Below, piece by piece: positions 47,135-55,874 of a DNA stretch of 64,000 nt. A program made the translations under genes and the position numbers. Under the pieces are notes generated by a model. That model searched no databases. It was not told where the DNA came from and saw only the letters and a list, made by a program, of their open reading frames with translations. Each line of letters opens with the position of its first letter. The first letter of the stretch is position 1. The stretch is from Methylocystis bryophila (lineage in GTDB: Bacteria > Pseudomonadota > Alphaproteobacteria > Rhizobiales > Beijerinckiaceae): contig NZ_AP027149.1 in the NCBI RefSeq assembly GCF_027925445.1, forward strand, positions 1,054,001 to 1,118,000. The letters are read 5' to 3'.

Positions 47135-48358
47135 ATGAGACGCGTCGTCGTCACTGGAATGGGCATCGTGTCGTCGATCGGCGACAATGTCGAGCAAGTC
47201 AAAGAGTCGCTTTTTCACGCGAAGCCCGGCATTGTGCGCGCCGAAAAATACGCCGAGCTCGGCTTCCGCTCGCAAGTGCACGGCATGCCGAAGCTCGACG
47301 CCATGAAGGTCGTCGACCGGCGCGCCGCGCGCTTTCACGCGGCCGGCACCGCCTGGTGTCACGTGGCGATGGATCAGGCTATCGCCGACGCGGGGCTGAG
47401 CCTCGAGGAGATTTCCGATCCGCGCATCGGGATCGTGATGGGCTCGGGCGGCCCCTCGGCGCGCGTCATCGCGGAATCAGCCGACATCACGCGCGAGAAG
47501 GGGCCCAAGCGCGTCGGTCCCTTCGCCGTGCCGAAGACCATGGCCTCCACGGCCTCCGCCACGCTCGCGGTGTGGTTCAAGATCAAGGGCGTCAACTACT
47601 CGATCTCCTCGGCCTGCGCGACCTCCAATCATTGCATCGGCAACGCCTTTGAGCTGATCCAGTGGGGCAAGCAGGACATGATCTTCGCCGGCGGCTGCGA
47701 GGAGCTCGAATGGGAGCTTTCCGTGCTGTTCGACGCGATGGGCGCGATGTCCTCCTCCTATAACGACACGCCGGAGACCGCCTCGCGCGCTTATGACAAG
47801 AACCGCGACGGCTTCGTCATCGCCGGCGGCGCCGGCGTGCTCGTGCTCGAGGAATATGAGCGCGCCAAGGCGCGTGGCGCGAAGATTTATGGCGAGATCG
47901 TCGGCTATGGCGCGACCTCGGACGGCCACGACATGGTTGCGCCCTCTGGCGAAGGCGCTGTGCGCTGCATGCAGCAGGCGCTCCAGAATGTGAAGATTCC
48001 GATCGACTACATCAACCCGCACGCGACCTCGACGCCCGTCGGCGACGTGAAGGAGATCGAGGCGATCCGCGAGATCTTCGGCAATGAGGACAAATGCCCG
48101 CCGCTTTCGGCGACGAAGTCGCTCACTGGCCATTCGCTGGGCGCCACCGGCGTGCAGGAAGCCATCTATTCGCTGCTGATGATGAAGCACGGCTTTATCT
48201 GCAAGAGCGCGAACATCGAGGAGCTGGACCCCGAGTTCTCCGACATGCCGATCCTGCGCCAGCGGCGCGACAATGTGAATCTGCGCGCGGTGCTCTCCAA
48301 TTCCTTCGGTTTTGGCGGCACCAATGCGACATTGGTGTTCAAGCACCCGGACGCGTAA
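47135..48358 (+). CDS. fabB: 3-oxoacyl-ACP synthase I
   Basis: 407 aa. A thiolase-fold condensing enzyme with catalytic Cys161 in SISSACATSNHCIGNA, His in YINPHATSTPVGD and His in KSLTGHSLGATGVQE. The N-terminus RRVVVTGMGIVSSIGDNVEQ fits KAS I. It elongates cis-3-decenoyl-ACP, so it works directly after FabA. The ribosome binding site is GAGGAGG. It is co-directional with fabA (120 nt) and fabI (104 nt). Confidence 0.96.
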   Translation: MRRVVVTGMGIVSSIGDNVEQVKESLFHAKPGIVRAEKYAELGFRSQVHGMPKLDAMKVVDRRAARFHAAGTAWCHVAMDQAIADAGLSLEEISDPRIGIVMGSGGPSARVIAESADITREKGPKRVGPFAVPKTMASTASATLAVWFKIKGVNYSISSACATSNHCIGNAFELIQWGKQDMIFAGGCEELEWELSVLFDAMGAMSSSYNDTPETASRAYDKNRDGFVIAGGAGVLVLEEYERAKARGAKIYGEIVGYGATSDGHDMVAPSGEGAVRCMQQALQNVKIPIDYINPHATSTPVGDVKEIEAIREIFGNEDKCPPLSATKSLTGHSLGATGVQEAIYSLLMMKHGFICKSANIEELDPEFSDMPILRQRRDNVNLRAVLSNSFGFGGTNATLVFKHPDA

Positions 48359-48374
48359 GACGGTAGCAAGATGA

Positions 48375-48429
48375 GCGAGCCTGGAGGCTCTCGGTCCGGA
48401 CGGCGTGGACCGCGAGCCTCCAGGCTCGC
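48375..48429 (+). terminator. Long perfect hairpin between fabB and fabI
   Basis: GCGAGCCTGGAGGCTC-TC-GGTCC pairs with GGACC-GC-GAGCCTCCAGGCTCGC, 16 + 5 bp around a short internal bulge with a 9-nt loop, 16 nt after the fabB stop. There is no T tract. It may reduce read-through into fabI or stabilise the upstream mRNA. Confidence 0.6.
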
Positions 48430-48462
48430 GTTGGTTTCAACGAAGCTCGAGGGCAGTTGCGG

Positions 48463-49308
48463 ATGACCGAGGCCAAGGGATTGATGCAAGGCAAGCGGGG
48501 CCTGATCATGGGCGTCGCCAATGATCACTCGATCGCTTATGGGATCGCGCGCGTGCTCGCCCGGCACGGCGCCGAGCTCGCCTTCACCTATCAGGGCGAG
48601 ATGCTGCTGAAGCGGGTCAGGCCGCTTGCCCAGGAGCTCGGCTCGGAGCTCATCCTTCCCTGCGATGTCGAGGACCTGGCCACGGTCGACGCCGTCTTCG
48701 CGCGCCTGCAAAAGGAGTGGGGCGGGCTGGATTTCCTCGTCCATTCGATCGCCTATTCCGACAAGAACGAGCTCAAGGGCCTCTATGCCGACACCTCGCG
48801 CGAGAATTTCATCCGCACGATGGTGATCTCCTGTTTCTCCTTCACCGAGGCGGCGAAACGCGCCGCGAGCCTGATGCAGAGCGGCGGCTCGATGCTGACG
48901 GTGAGCTTCGCCGGCGGCACGCATGTGATGCCCAACTACAATGTGATGGGCGTCGCGAAGGGGGCGCTTGATTCTTCGGTGCGCTATCTCGCGGCGGATT
49001 TCGGCGCGCGCGGCATTCGCGTCAATGCGATCTCGCCCGGTCCAGTCCGCACGATGGCCGGCGCCGGGATCGGCGGCGCGCGCGCGATGGGCGCTTTTCA
49101 GAAGGCGCATTGCCCGCTCAAGCGCATGATCACCTTGGACGAGATCGGCGGCTCCGCGCTCTATCTCCTCTCCGAGCTTTCCGGCGGCGTGACCGGCGAG
49201 ATCCATCTCATCGACGCGGGCTACAACATCATGCTGCAGCCGCGCCCCGAGGATCTGGAGGCGGGCGGGGATTGGGACGCTCTTCCTCCGCCGAAAGCTA
49301 GGGCCTGA
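48463..49308 (+). CDS. fabI: Enoyl-ACP reductase (NADH)
   Basis: 281 aa from the ATG at 48463 with GAGGG upstream. A short-chain dehydrogenase fold: GKRGLIMGVANDHSIAYGIA (cofactor loop), DFLVHSIAYSDKNELKG, and the catalytic Tyr159-x6-Lys166 in NYNVMGVAKGAL. It reduces trans-2-enoyl-ACP in the last step of each elongation cycle. The position of the second active-site tyrosine (E. coli Tyr146) reads Phe149 (SFAGG), a difference that could affect inhibitor response. Later sequence AISPGPVRTMAGAGI is normal for FabI. Confidence 0.94.
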   Translation: MTEAKGLMQGKRGLIMGVANDHSIAYGIARVLARHGAELAFTYQGEMLLKRVRPLAQELGSELILPCDVEDLATVDAVFARLQKEWGGLDFLVHSIAYSDKNELKGLYADTSRENFIRTMVISCFSFTEAAKRAASLMQSGGSMLTVSFAGGTHVMPNYNVMGVAKGALDSSVRYLAADFGARGIRVNAISPGPVRTMAGAGIGGARAMGAFQKAHCPLKRMITLDEIGGSALYLLSELSGGVTGEIHLIDAGYNIMLQPRPEDLEAGGDWDALPPPKARA

Positions 49309-49315
49309 GAATCCC

Positions 49316-50839
49316 TCACCGCCCCAACGCCCGCTCCATCTCCAGCTCCGCCCGCAGGCTGTCGATGTCGCGATAGATCGAAGCGACGGCGAGCGTTTTC
49401 CCGCCGCGCTTGTAGCGCAGAACGCAGTCCTTTGCGGCGATGTCGCCGTCGATCTTGATGGCGTCCCAGCTTTCGGCGTGTCCGACATAATTGATCGGCA
49501 CGTCGTAATGCTGGCTCCAGAAAAACGGGACCGCCTCGAAGGTCTCACGCGCGCCGAGCATATTGCGCGCGGCGGTCTCGCCCTGACGTTCGGCGACAAC
49601 CCAGTGTTCCACGCGTATCTTGTCGCCGCTATGCGGATCCGGCCAGCGCGCGATGTCGCCGGCCGCAAAAATTCGCGGCGCGCTGGTTTCGAGAAAGGCG
49701 TCGACGACGACGCCGCGATCGACCGCGAGCCCGCATTTTTCCGCCAAAGCGACGCGTGGACGCACGCCGACGCCCGCGACAACGAGATCGGCGGGAAGCG
49801 AGAGCCCGCTTTTCAGCGTGACTTTCTCCGCGTCGATCGCGGTCGCGACATCCTCGAGGTGGAAGATGACGCCGTGCTCCTCGTGCAGCTTACGCACGAA
49901 GGCGCCCATCTCTTCGCCCAGCACGCGCGCCATCGGAACTTTTTCCGGCGCGACGACGTGCACTTCGATCTCGCGCGCGCGCAGTGACGCGGCGACCTCT
50001 AGGCCGATGAAGCTCGCGCCGAGCACGACGGCGCGTTTGGCCGTCTTGGCGCGCTCGATGATCGCGCGGCAATCGTCGAGCGAACGGAGCACGCTCACAT
50101 GCGGGAGATCGGCTCCAGGAATCGTCAGCCGAACCGGCTCCGCGCCCGGCGCCAGCAACAGGCGGTCATAGGCAAGCTCTTCCCCATCTTCGAGCTTGAC
50201 GGCGCCCTTCGCGGGATCGATGGCGCTCACCGTGGCGCCGAGCCTCAGATCGACGCCGTTTTCCGCGTAATAGCTTGCGGGCCGCAGGGGCAGCCAATCT
50301 TCCGGCGCGCTGCCCGCGAGATAGTCTTTAGAGAGGTTGGGGCGGTCGAGCGGCGGCGCCTTCTCGGCGCCGATCATCGTGAGGACGCCGGTGAAGCCCG
50401 CGCGTTTCAGCTCGAAAAGGGCGGAGAAGCCGGCGGCGCCGCCGCCCACGATGACGATGCGCTCGATATTGCCCGTCGGGGCCTGGACATAGGGGCCGGC
50501 CTCGCGCTTTGAGCGCACGAAGATCCTGTCCCCTTGTCGCTCGACCGACCAGCAGGGAAGCCTGTCGAAAGCCGGCGCGCGCAGCGCCTCGCCCGTCGAC
50601 AGGTCGAAAGCGGCGTGGTGCCAGGGACAGCGAATCTCGCCACCCACGGCGATCCCGTCGACGAGCGGCCCATGATAATGGGTGCAATGCGCTCCGACAG
50701 CGAAGATCTTCTCGCCGTCGAGCACGAGCAGCACTTCTGCTTCGCCGACGCGGCCGACGAGCTTTCCGGCATGCAAGAGATCGGCATGGGCGACGCCCTG
50801 TGTCAGATCAGGGAGCTCTTGGGCCGGCGCGTCGTTCAT
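49316..50839 (-). CDS. Rieske-type FAD/NAD(P)H oxidoreductase (AIFM3/ferredoxin reductase-like)
   Basis: 507 aa. An N-terminal Rieske [2Fe-2S] domain (about 8-110) has Cys52-x-His54 and Cys71-x2-His74 (HCTHYHGPL, CPWHHAAFDL). It is followed by a pyridine-nucleotide-disulfide reductase module: FAD site IVIVGGGAAGFSALFELKRAG, NAD site AVVLGASFIGLEVAASLR, and APRIFAAGDIARWPD. The C-terminal reductase domain contains FWSQHYDVPINYVGH. It is likely a ferredoxin/rubredoxin reductase with a built-in Rieske centre, transferring electrons from NAD(P)H. The partner is not known. Confidence 0.9.
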   Translation of the reverse strand: MNDAPAQELPDLTQGVAHADLLHAGKLVGRVGEAEVLLVLDGEKIFAVGAHCTHYHGPLVDGIAVGGEIRCPWHHAAFDLSTGEALRAPAFDRLPCWSVERQGDRIFVRSKREAGPYVQAPTGNIERIVIVGGGAAGFSALFELKRAGFTGVLTMIGAEKAPPLDRPNLSKDYLAGSAPEDWLPLRPASYYAENGVDLRLGATVSAIDPAKGAVKLEDGEELAYDRLLLAPGAEPVRLTIPGADLPHVSVLRSLDDCRAIIERAKTAKRAVVLGASFIGLEVAASLRAREIEVHVVAPEKVPMARVLGEEMGAFVRKLHEEHGVIFHLEDVATAIDAEKVTLKSGLSLPADLVVAGVGVRPRVALAEKCGLAVDRGVVVDAFLETSAPRIFAAGDIARWPDPHSGDKIRVEHWVVAERQGETAARNMLGARETFEAVPFFWSQHYDVPINYVGHAESWDAIKIDGDIAAKDCVLRYKRGGKTLAVASIYRDIDSLRAELEMERALGR

Positions 50840-50914
50840 CTCAGCTCCGTATTCAAGCGGCCTCTGGAGCTTCAGATAGATCGCCGGCGGCCGCGGTCCA
50901 CGTCTTCGAGATCG

Positions 50915-51832
50915 TCAGGGCTTCGCGCAGTCCTCCGCCAGGGCTCGCAGCCTCAGAGCGCGTTCCGCGGGCTCTCCGGGCAGGTCGCGCGCCCGCGCTT
51001 CGACGCAGCCGCAAGCCGCTTCGCAAAACTCGATCGCACCGCCGTCCGCCTCGCAACGCATTTCGCAGGCAGCCAGGAAGTCTTTGGGGAACGGGTTCTC
51101 GCTCGGCGTCGAGAGCTTCGCTATTCCCAGAAAGACGCCGAAAAGCAGCGGCTGATGCAGCAGGTAGATCGCCAGGCTGTGACGGCCAAGCCAACCGGAG
51201 GCGTTCGCGAAAGCGCTTCCGGCCCCCGTCGGCTCAAACCTCCCGAGCGCAGCCAAAACGCCCGGAGCTTTCGCGAAGGCGACTCCGGCGAGCAGCGCCC
51301 CTGACCAAGGGAAGAGCGGCCGCCAGTCATTGGTCAACGGTTCGACGGTCGAGAGGCCGATCCAACTCAGCCAGGGCGCGTCGAAGACAGGCGCCGCAAG
51401 GAAGCGCGGCGCGAGAAAGACCGCGACCGCGGCGAACAAGGACGCCGGCCAAGGCAGAAAGAGAAAGGGCGCCGCCAGCAGGCTCGCCGCCGCGATGCAG
51501 TGCAATATGCCAAAGAACACGAAGGACTGCGGAAAAACGAGATAGGTGCCAAGCGACACGAGCGCGGCGGCGGCGGCGATGCGCGCGAGGCGGCGCCAGA
51601 ACGGGCCAAAGCTCGGATTGCGCTCATGTGCGAGGACGAGGCTCACCCCGGCGATGAAGAGAAAGGAAAGGGCGATCGCATGGCCGAAGCTCTTGAACTG
51701 GGCCGAATAGGGAAAATAGCGATCGATATAATCGAAATTTCCGAGGTCCCAGACGAAGTGATAGGCGACCATCGCGACGACGGCGAAGCCGCGCGCCGCG
51801 TCGAGCCAAAGGAGCCGGCTCAAGGCGGTCAT
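50915..51832 (-). CDS. DUF1624 / acyltransferase-like membrane protein
   Basis: 305 aa from the ATG at 51832, which overlaps the stop of the upstream gene by 4 nt. The N-terminus LLWLDAARGFAVVAMVAYHF is the DUF1624 (HGSNAT-related) signature with the conserved His. About seven or eight hydrophobic helices follow, including HSLAIYLLHQPLLFGVFLGI. A soluble Cys-rich tail (CEMRCEADGGAIEFCEAACG) ends the protein. It probably acylates or modifies a cell-surface sugar or glucan at the inner membrane. Coupling with the Tat-exported gene upstream suggests a shared envelope process. Confidence 0.82.
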   Translation of the reverse strand: MTALSRLLWLDAARGFAVVAMVAYHFVWDLGNFDYIDRYFPYSAQFKSFGHAIALSFLFIAGVSLVLAHERNPSFGPFWRRLARIAAAAALVSLGTYLVFPQSFVFFGILHCIAAASLLAAPFLFLPWPASLFAAVAVFLAPRFLAAPVFDAPWLSWIGLSTVEPLTNDWRPLFPWSGALLAGVAFAKAPGVLAALGRFEPTGAGSAFANASGWLGRHSLAIYLLHQPLLFGVFLGIAKLSTPSENPFPKDFLAACEMRCEADGGAIEFCEAACGCVEARARDLPGEPAERALRLRALAEDCAKP

Positions 51833-52809
51833 CTCGAGGCGAGCGCGGCGGCCTGAAACTTTCCGAAGACCATGTCGGGGGCCGAGAGATTGTGGCGCGA
51901 CGGCAAATGCCGGCCCACCCAAAATTCGGTCGCGCTCGCGCCTGGGAAGCCAATCACCTCGGCCTCCTGCCAGCCCGAGCCGCGCTTTGTGCGCCAGGCG
52001 ACGCGCGCCGCGTCGTTCATCGTCTGCATCGTGAACATCGAGCGCAGCGAGGCGAAGGGCAGCCCATCCGGCATTTCTGCGCTGTAGGAGACGTCCAGCA
52101 CCATGCGCTCCTGGTCGATCTTGTCGATTCGGATGTGGGCCTCGCCGCCGCGCTTGAATTTCAGCACGAAGCTCTTCGTTTCCGGCTCGAAGATCACTTC
52201 TTCAAAGTCCACGATGGGGCGCTGCTGCGTTTCGACCGGGCCGATCAGAAAGGAGGAGCCATAGGCGGTCCAGCGCATTTCCTCATAGGGAAGGGGCCGC
52301 GCGCGCCAGTAGCCGTCGGGCGGATAGAACACCAGGATTTCCTCCGCGCGCTGGCGATAGCTCATCCAGACCTGCACCATGTGAAAGCCGCGCTCCACGC
52401 GGTCGCCCACGCGCACCGGCACGGTGGGGGCGCGCCAAAAGGCGTTGGGCGGGAAGGTGTAGCCGACGAGCCAGAACTCTGGCGTCTCCCAAAAAGTATG
52501 ACGTCGCGTGTGCTCGACGACTCCGGAATAGTCATGGGAGAAGTCGCAGCTCGACCAGTCGGGCGCGTAGCGGTCCCTATCGATCATGTTGATGTAGGAA
52601 GGATGCACGGCCTGCACCTGCATGCGGCGCAGCCGGCTCGAGTAGAAGTCGAGCTCGATATTGTCCTTCTCGGCGCAAAGCTCCGGCGTCGAATTGTTCT
52701 CGACGCGAACCTGCAACTCCTCCTCCGGCTGCCCCTGCGCCAGGGCGCGTGGCGCGAGAGCAAGGCTCGCTCCACCTATGAGGAAACGGCGGCGATCGGT
52801 CCAAGTCAT
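51829..52809 (-). CDS. Tat-exported protein of unknown function
   Basis: 326 aa. The twin-arginine signal DRRRFLIGGASLALAPRALA is followed by a mature, beta-rich soluble domain with many aromatic residues (DRYAPDWSSCDFSHDYSGVV, FWETPEFWLVGYTFPPNAFW). There are no membrane segments and only two cysteines after the signal. I do not recognise a family. The 4-nt overlap with the downstream DUF1624 gene and the export signal suggest a periplasmic partner in envelope glycan or acyl modification; this is inference. Confidence 0.7.
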   Translation of the reverse strand: MTWTDRRRFLIGGASLALAPRALAQGQPEEELQVRVENNSTPELCAEKDNIELDFYSSRLRRMQVQAVHPSYINMIDRDRYAPDWSSCDFSHDYSGVVEHTRRHTFWETPEFWLVGYTFPPNAFWRAPTVPVRVGDRVERGFHMVQVWMSYRQRAEEILVFYPPDGYWRARPLPYEEMRWTAYGSSFLIGPVETQQRPIVDFEEVIFEPETKSFVLKFKRGGEAHIRIDKIDQERMVLDVSYSAEMPDGLPFASLRSMFTMQTMNDAARVAWRTKRGSGWQEAEVIGFPGASATEFWVGRHLPSRHNLSAPDMVFGKFQAAALASR

Positions 52810-52958
52810 GGCGAGAGGGCCCTTGTCTGCGAAGGGTTCTGCTCTAGCGCAAAGGAGGCCTGACGCGCCAGAGGCAAGCCGGCCCCGAGCGTCGGGCGCA
52901 GCGACTTGGGCTCCACCTTGACAGCGGTTCGGGGCGCGAGCGGAGCCTCCCGATCGCG

Positions 52959-52986
52959 TTGACAGCGCGGGCTATATGTTATCAAT
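52959..52986 (+). promoter_or_regulatory. Probable sigma-70 promoter of gap
   Basis: A perfect TTGACA at 52959-52964 is followed 15-16 nt later by TATCAA (52980-52985), a fair -10. It lies about 37 nt upstream of the gap ATG, which also has AAGGAGGACC as its ribosome binding site. Confidence 0.5.
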
Positions 52987-53022
52987 GCTGCCGCTCATCC
53001 CGCACCGACAAGGAGGACCTAC

Positions 53023-54030
53023 ATGGCCGTGAGACTGGCGATCAACGGATTTGGCCGCATTGGACGCAACGTGCTGCGCTACATCGTGGAATCCGGCCGC
53101 GCCGATCTCGAGGTCGTCGCGATCAATGATCTCGGGCCGGTCGAGACCAATGCGCATCTCCTGCGCTACGACTCCGTGCACGGGCGTTTTCCGCAAAAGG
53201 TCACCGTCTCGGGCGATACGCTCGACGTCGGCCGTGGGCCGATCAAGGTCACGGCGATCAAGAACCCGGCGGAGCTTCCCTACAAGGAACTCGAGATCGA
53301 TATCGCGCTCGAGTGCACGGGCCTCTTCACCGCGCGTGAGAAGGCGAAGCTCCTCCTCGACGCCGGCGCGAAGCGCGTGCTGGTCTCGGCGCCTGGCGAG
53401 GGCGCGGATCTGACGGTCGTCTATGGCGTCAATCATCACAAGATCACCAAGGAGCATCTCGTGATCTCCAACGCCTCCTGCACGACGAACTGCCTGGCGC
53501 CCGTCGCCAAGGTGCTGCATGACGCGATCGGCATCGACAAGGGGATCATGACGACGATCCACTCCTATACAGGCGACCAGCCGACGCTTGACACGATGCA
53601 CAAGGACCTCTATCGCGCCCGCGCTGCGGCGCTGTCGATGATCCCGACCTCGACGGGCGCGGCGAAGGCCGTGGGCCTTGTGCTGCCGGAGCTGAATGGT
53701 CGTCTGGACGGCTATGCGGTGCGCGTGCCGACCCCGAATGTCTCACTCGTCGATCTGAAGTTCGTGGCGAAGCGCGCGACGAGCAAGGACGAGATCAATG
53801 CGGCGATCCAGGCCGCTGCGGACGGGCCGTTGAAGGGCGTGCTGGACTATACAAACGACAAGCTCGTCTCCACCGACTTCAACCACTGCCCGGCTTCCTC
53901 GACCTTTCACATGGACCAGACCAAGGTCCTCGACGGGACGCTCGTCTCGGTGCTGAGCTGGTACGACAATGAATGGGGCTTCTCGGCGCGCATGACGGAC
54001 GTCGCTGCGGCGATCGCGAAGCTGATCTGA
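53023..54030 (+). CDS. gap: Glyceraldehyde-3-phosphate dehydrogenase, type I
   Basis: 335 aa. The NAD(P)-binding N-terminus is VRLAINGFGRIGRNVLRYI. Catalytic Cys lies in SNASCTTNCLAP, the phosphate site is in TIHSYTGDQPTLDT, and the C-terminal WYDNEWGFSARM is present. It interconverts G3P and 1,3-bisphosphoglycerate. The following genes (two small ORFs, then pgk, the next enzyme) lie within a few nucleotides of each other, so a gap-pgk operon is likely. A strong Shine-Dalgarno precedes the ATG. Confidence 0.96.
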   Translation: MAVRLAINGFGRIGRNVLRYIVESGRADLEVVAINDLGPVETNAHLLRYDSVHGRFPQKVTVSGDTLDVGRGPIKVTAIKNPAELPYKELEIDIALECTGLFTAREKAKLLLDAGAKRVLVSAPGEGADLTVVYGVNHHKITKEHLVISNASCTTNCLAPVAKVLHDAIGIDKGIMTTIHSYTGDQPTLDTMHKDLYRARAAALSMIPTSTGAAKAVGLVLPELNGRLDGYAVRVPTPNVSLVDLKFVAKRATSKDEINAAIQAAADGPLKGVLDYTNDKLVSTDFNHCPASSTFHMDQTKVLDGTLVSVLSWYDNEWGFSARMTDVAAAIAKLI

Positions 54031-54044
54031 GGGAGCGCGAACCA

Positions 54045-54362
54045 ATGGCGGAGCCAACATCCCCTACAGATGACCTCCGCCCCACCTCCAACCTCGTGGA
54101 GGACGAACGCCTCAACGAACTAGCAAAGCTTGTTAATGAGGCGTTCCCCAACCTCTCCTGTCTGCGCTGCTCGAATGAGCGATTCTACCTTGTCGAAAGT
54201 CGCAGCGTCGTGCCGCATGGTTCCTTCCAGCTGCCCGGGGACGCCTTTCCGAGGGGGCATTTTCATCACGTCGAACTCATCTGCTCTCGCTGCGGCTATG
54301 TCGAAAGACACGAGGTGACAGTTCTCAAGAACGCAACTAAGCCTATTATAAGCAAGGGATAA
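54045..54362 (+). CDS. Zinc-ribbon protein between gap and pgk
   Basis: 105 aa from the ATG at 54045, with GAGGGAG upstream. A variable N-terminus precedes CLRC (about residue 44), a middle part FYLVESRSVVPHGSFQLPGD AFPRGHFHHVELI, and CSRC (about residue 85), forming a four-Cys zinc ribbon. It ends YVERHEVTVLKNATKPIISKG. Codon use is a little lower in G+C than gap and pgk. It starts 14 nt after gap and ends 2 nt before the next ORF. Function is unknown. Confidence 0.7.
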   Translation: MAEPTSPTDDLRPTSNLVEDERLNELAKLVNEAFPNLSCLRCSNERFYLVESRSVVPHGSFQLPGDAFPRGHFHHVELICSRCGYVERHEVTVLKNATKPIISKG

Positions 54363-54364
54363 AA

Positions 54365-54607
54365 ATGCAGAAACTCGACGCAAAACTCGATAGACTCGAC
54401 GCGAAAATTGACGTTCAGTTTGCGGAGTTTGGCGGAAAGTTCGCGTCGATCAATGGGCGTTTCACGGGTGTCGAAGGTCGCCTCTCCGGCATAAGCGAGC
54501 GGTTCAACGCGCTCCCTACCGTCTGGACCATGCTCGGCATCGTCTTCACCACCTGGGCGCTCGGCTCGGGGATTTTGATCTTCGCGATGAACTACCTCAG
54601 AAGGTGA
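54365..54607 (+). CDS. Small coiled-coil membrane protein between gap and pgk
   Basis: 80 aa, AAGGG upstream. Residues 1-45 form a coiled coil with imperfect repeats (KLDAKLDRLDAKIDVQFAEF). Residues 50-75 are one membrane helix (TVWTMLGIVFTTWALGSGIL), and the end is basic (YLRR). This layout resembles small XhlA-like or DUF1640-like proteins. It ends 1 nt before the pgk ATG, so it is expressed with the glycolytic genes. The pairing with the zinc-ribbon protein is unusual. Confidence 0.72.
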   Translation: MQKLDAKLDRLDAKIDVQFAEFGGKFASINGRFTGVEGRLSGISERFNALPTVWTMLGIVFTTWALGSGILIFAMNYLRR

Positions 54608-54608
54608 C

Positions 54609-55802
54609 ATGACCTCCTTCAAAACGCTCGATCACGCCGATCTCAAGGGCAAACGCGTCCTCCTCCGCGTCGATCTCAACGTGCCGATGGAGGGCGGCCA
54701 CATCACCGACGCCACGCGCATCGACCGCGTGCTGCCGACGATCAAGGAGATCGCCGACAAGGGCGGGAAGGTCATCCTGCTCGCCCATTTCGGACGACCC
54801 AAAGGCGCAAGGAACGACGAGGATACGCTCAAGCCCGTCGCTGCGGCGCTGGCTGAGCATCTGCGTCGTCCCGTGGCCTTCGCCGACGACTGCGTGGGCC
54901 CGCCTGCGCAGGAGGCGATCGCCGCGCTGAAGGACGGCGACGTGTTGCTGCTCGAGAACACGCGCTTTCACAAGGGCGAGGAGAAGAACGACCCCGCCTT
55001 TGCGGAGGAGCTCGCGAATCTTGGCGATCTCTATGTGAACGATGCGTTTTCGGCGGCGCATCGCGCCCACGCCTCGACCGAGGGCCTCGCTCACAAGCTT
55101 CCGGCCTATGCCGGTCGCGCGATGCAGGCCGAGCTCGAGGCGCTCGAGCAGGCGCTCGGCGCGCCGCAGCGCCCCGTCATGGCGATCGTCGGCGGCGCGA
55201 AGATATCGACGAAGCTCGATCTCCTCGGCAATCTCGTGTCGAAGGTCGACTATCTCGTCATCGGCGGCGGCATGGCCAACACCTTTCTTGCCGCGCAGGG
55301 CAAGGCGGTCGGCAAGTCGCTCTGCGAGACGTCGCTGCTCGACACGGCGCGCGAGATCATGAGCAAGGCGAAGGCCGCCGGCTGCCAGATCGTGCTTCCC
55401 GAGGACGTGACCGTGGCGCTGACGTTCAAATCGCATGCGCCGGCGCATGTCGTCTCCGCCGACCATGTCGGCCCCCAGGAAATGATTCTTGACGTCGGAC
55501 CGAAGGCGGTCGCCCATGTCGAAGGCCTGCTCGAAAAATGCAAGACTCTCGTGTGGAACGGCCCCTTCGGCGCCTTCGAGCTGCCGCCTTTCGACGAAGG
55601 GACGAGCGCCGTCGCACAAACGGCGGCGCGATTGACGGTTGAAGGCAAGCTCTTGTCGGTCGCAGGCGGCGGCGACACCGTCTCGGCGCTCAATCAGGCG
55701 CATGCTGCGCAACAATTTACTTATGTGTCGACGGCCGGCGGCGCTTTCCTCGAATGGCTCGAGGGCAAGGAGCTGCCGGGCGTCAAGGCGCTTTCGGCCT
55801 GA
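54609..55802 (+). CDS. pgk: Phosphoglycerate kinase
   Basis: 397 aa. RVLLRVDLNVPMEGGHITDA is the substrate-binding N-terminus, HFGRPKG follows, GGAKISTKLDLLGNLVSKVD lies at the hinge, and VWNGPFGAFELPPFDEGT plus SVAGGGDTVSAL form the ATP side. It transfers phosphate from 1,3-bisphosphoglycerate to ADP, directly following Gap. AGAAGG upstream of the ATG is the ribosome binding site. Complete and ordinary. Confidence 0.96.
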   Translation: MTSFKTLDHADLKGKRVLLRVDLNVPMEGGHITDATRIDRVLPTIKEIADKGGKVILLAHFGRPKGARNDEDTLKPVAAALAEHLRRPVAFADDCVGPPAQEAIAALKDGDVLLLENTRFHKGEEKNDPAFAEELANLGDLYVNDAFSAAHRAHASTEGLAHKLPAYAGRAMQAELEALEQALGAPQRPVMAIVGGAKISTKLDLLGNLVSKVDYLVIGGGMANTFLAAQGKAVGKSLCETSLLDTAREIMSKAKAAGCQIVLPEDVTVALTFKSHAPAHVVSADHVGPQEMILDVGPKAVAHVEGLLEKCKTLVWNGPFGAFELPPFDEGTSAVAQTAARLTVEGKLLSVAGGGDTVSALNQAHAAQQFTYVSTAGGAFLEWLEGKELPGVKALSA

Positions 55803-55874
55803 GATATGGGAGGCTGAGCGCCCCGCGCCGGGCTTCAAGAGGCTGCCTCCGCTCCTATGCGGCGGCTGGAAGGC

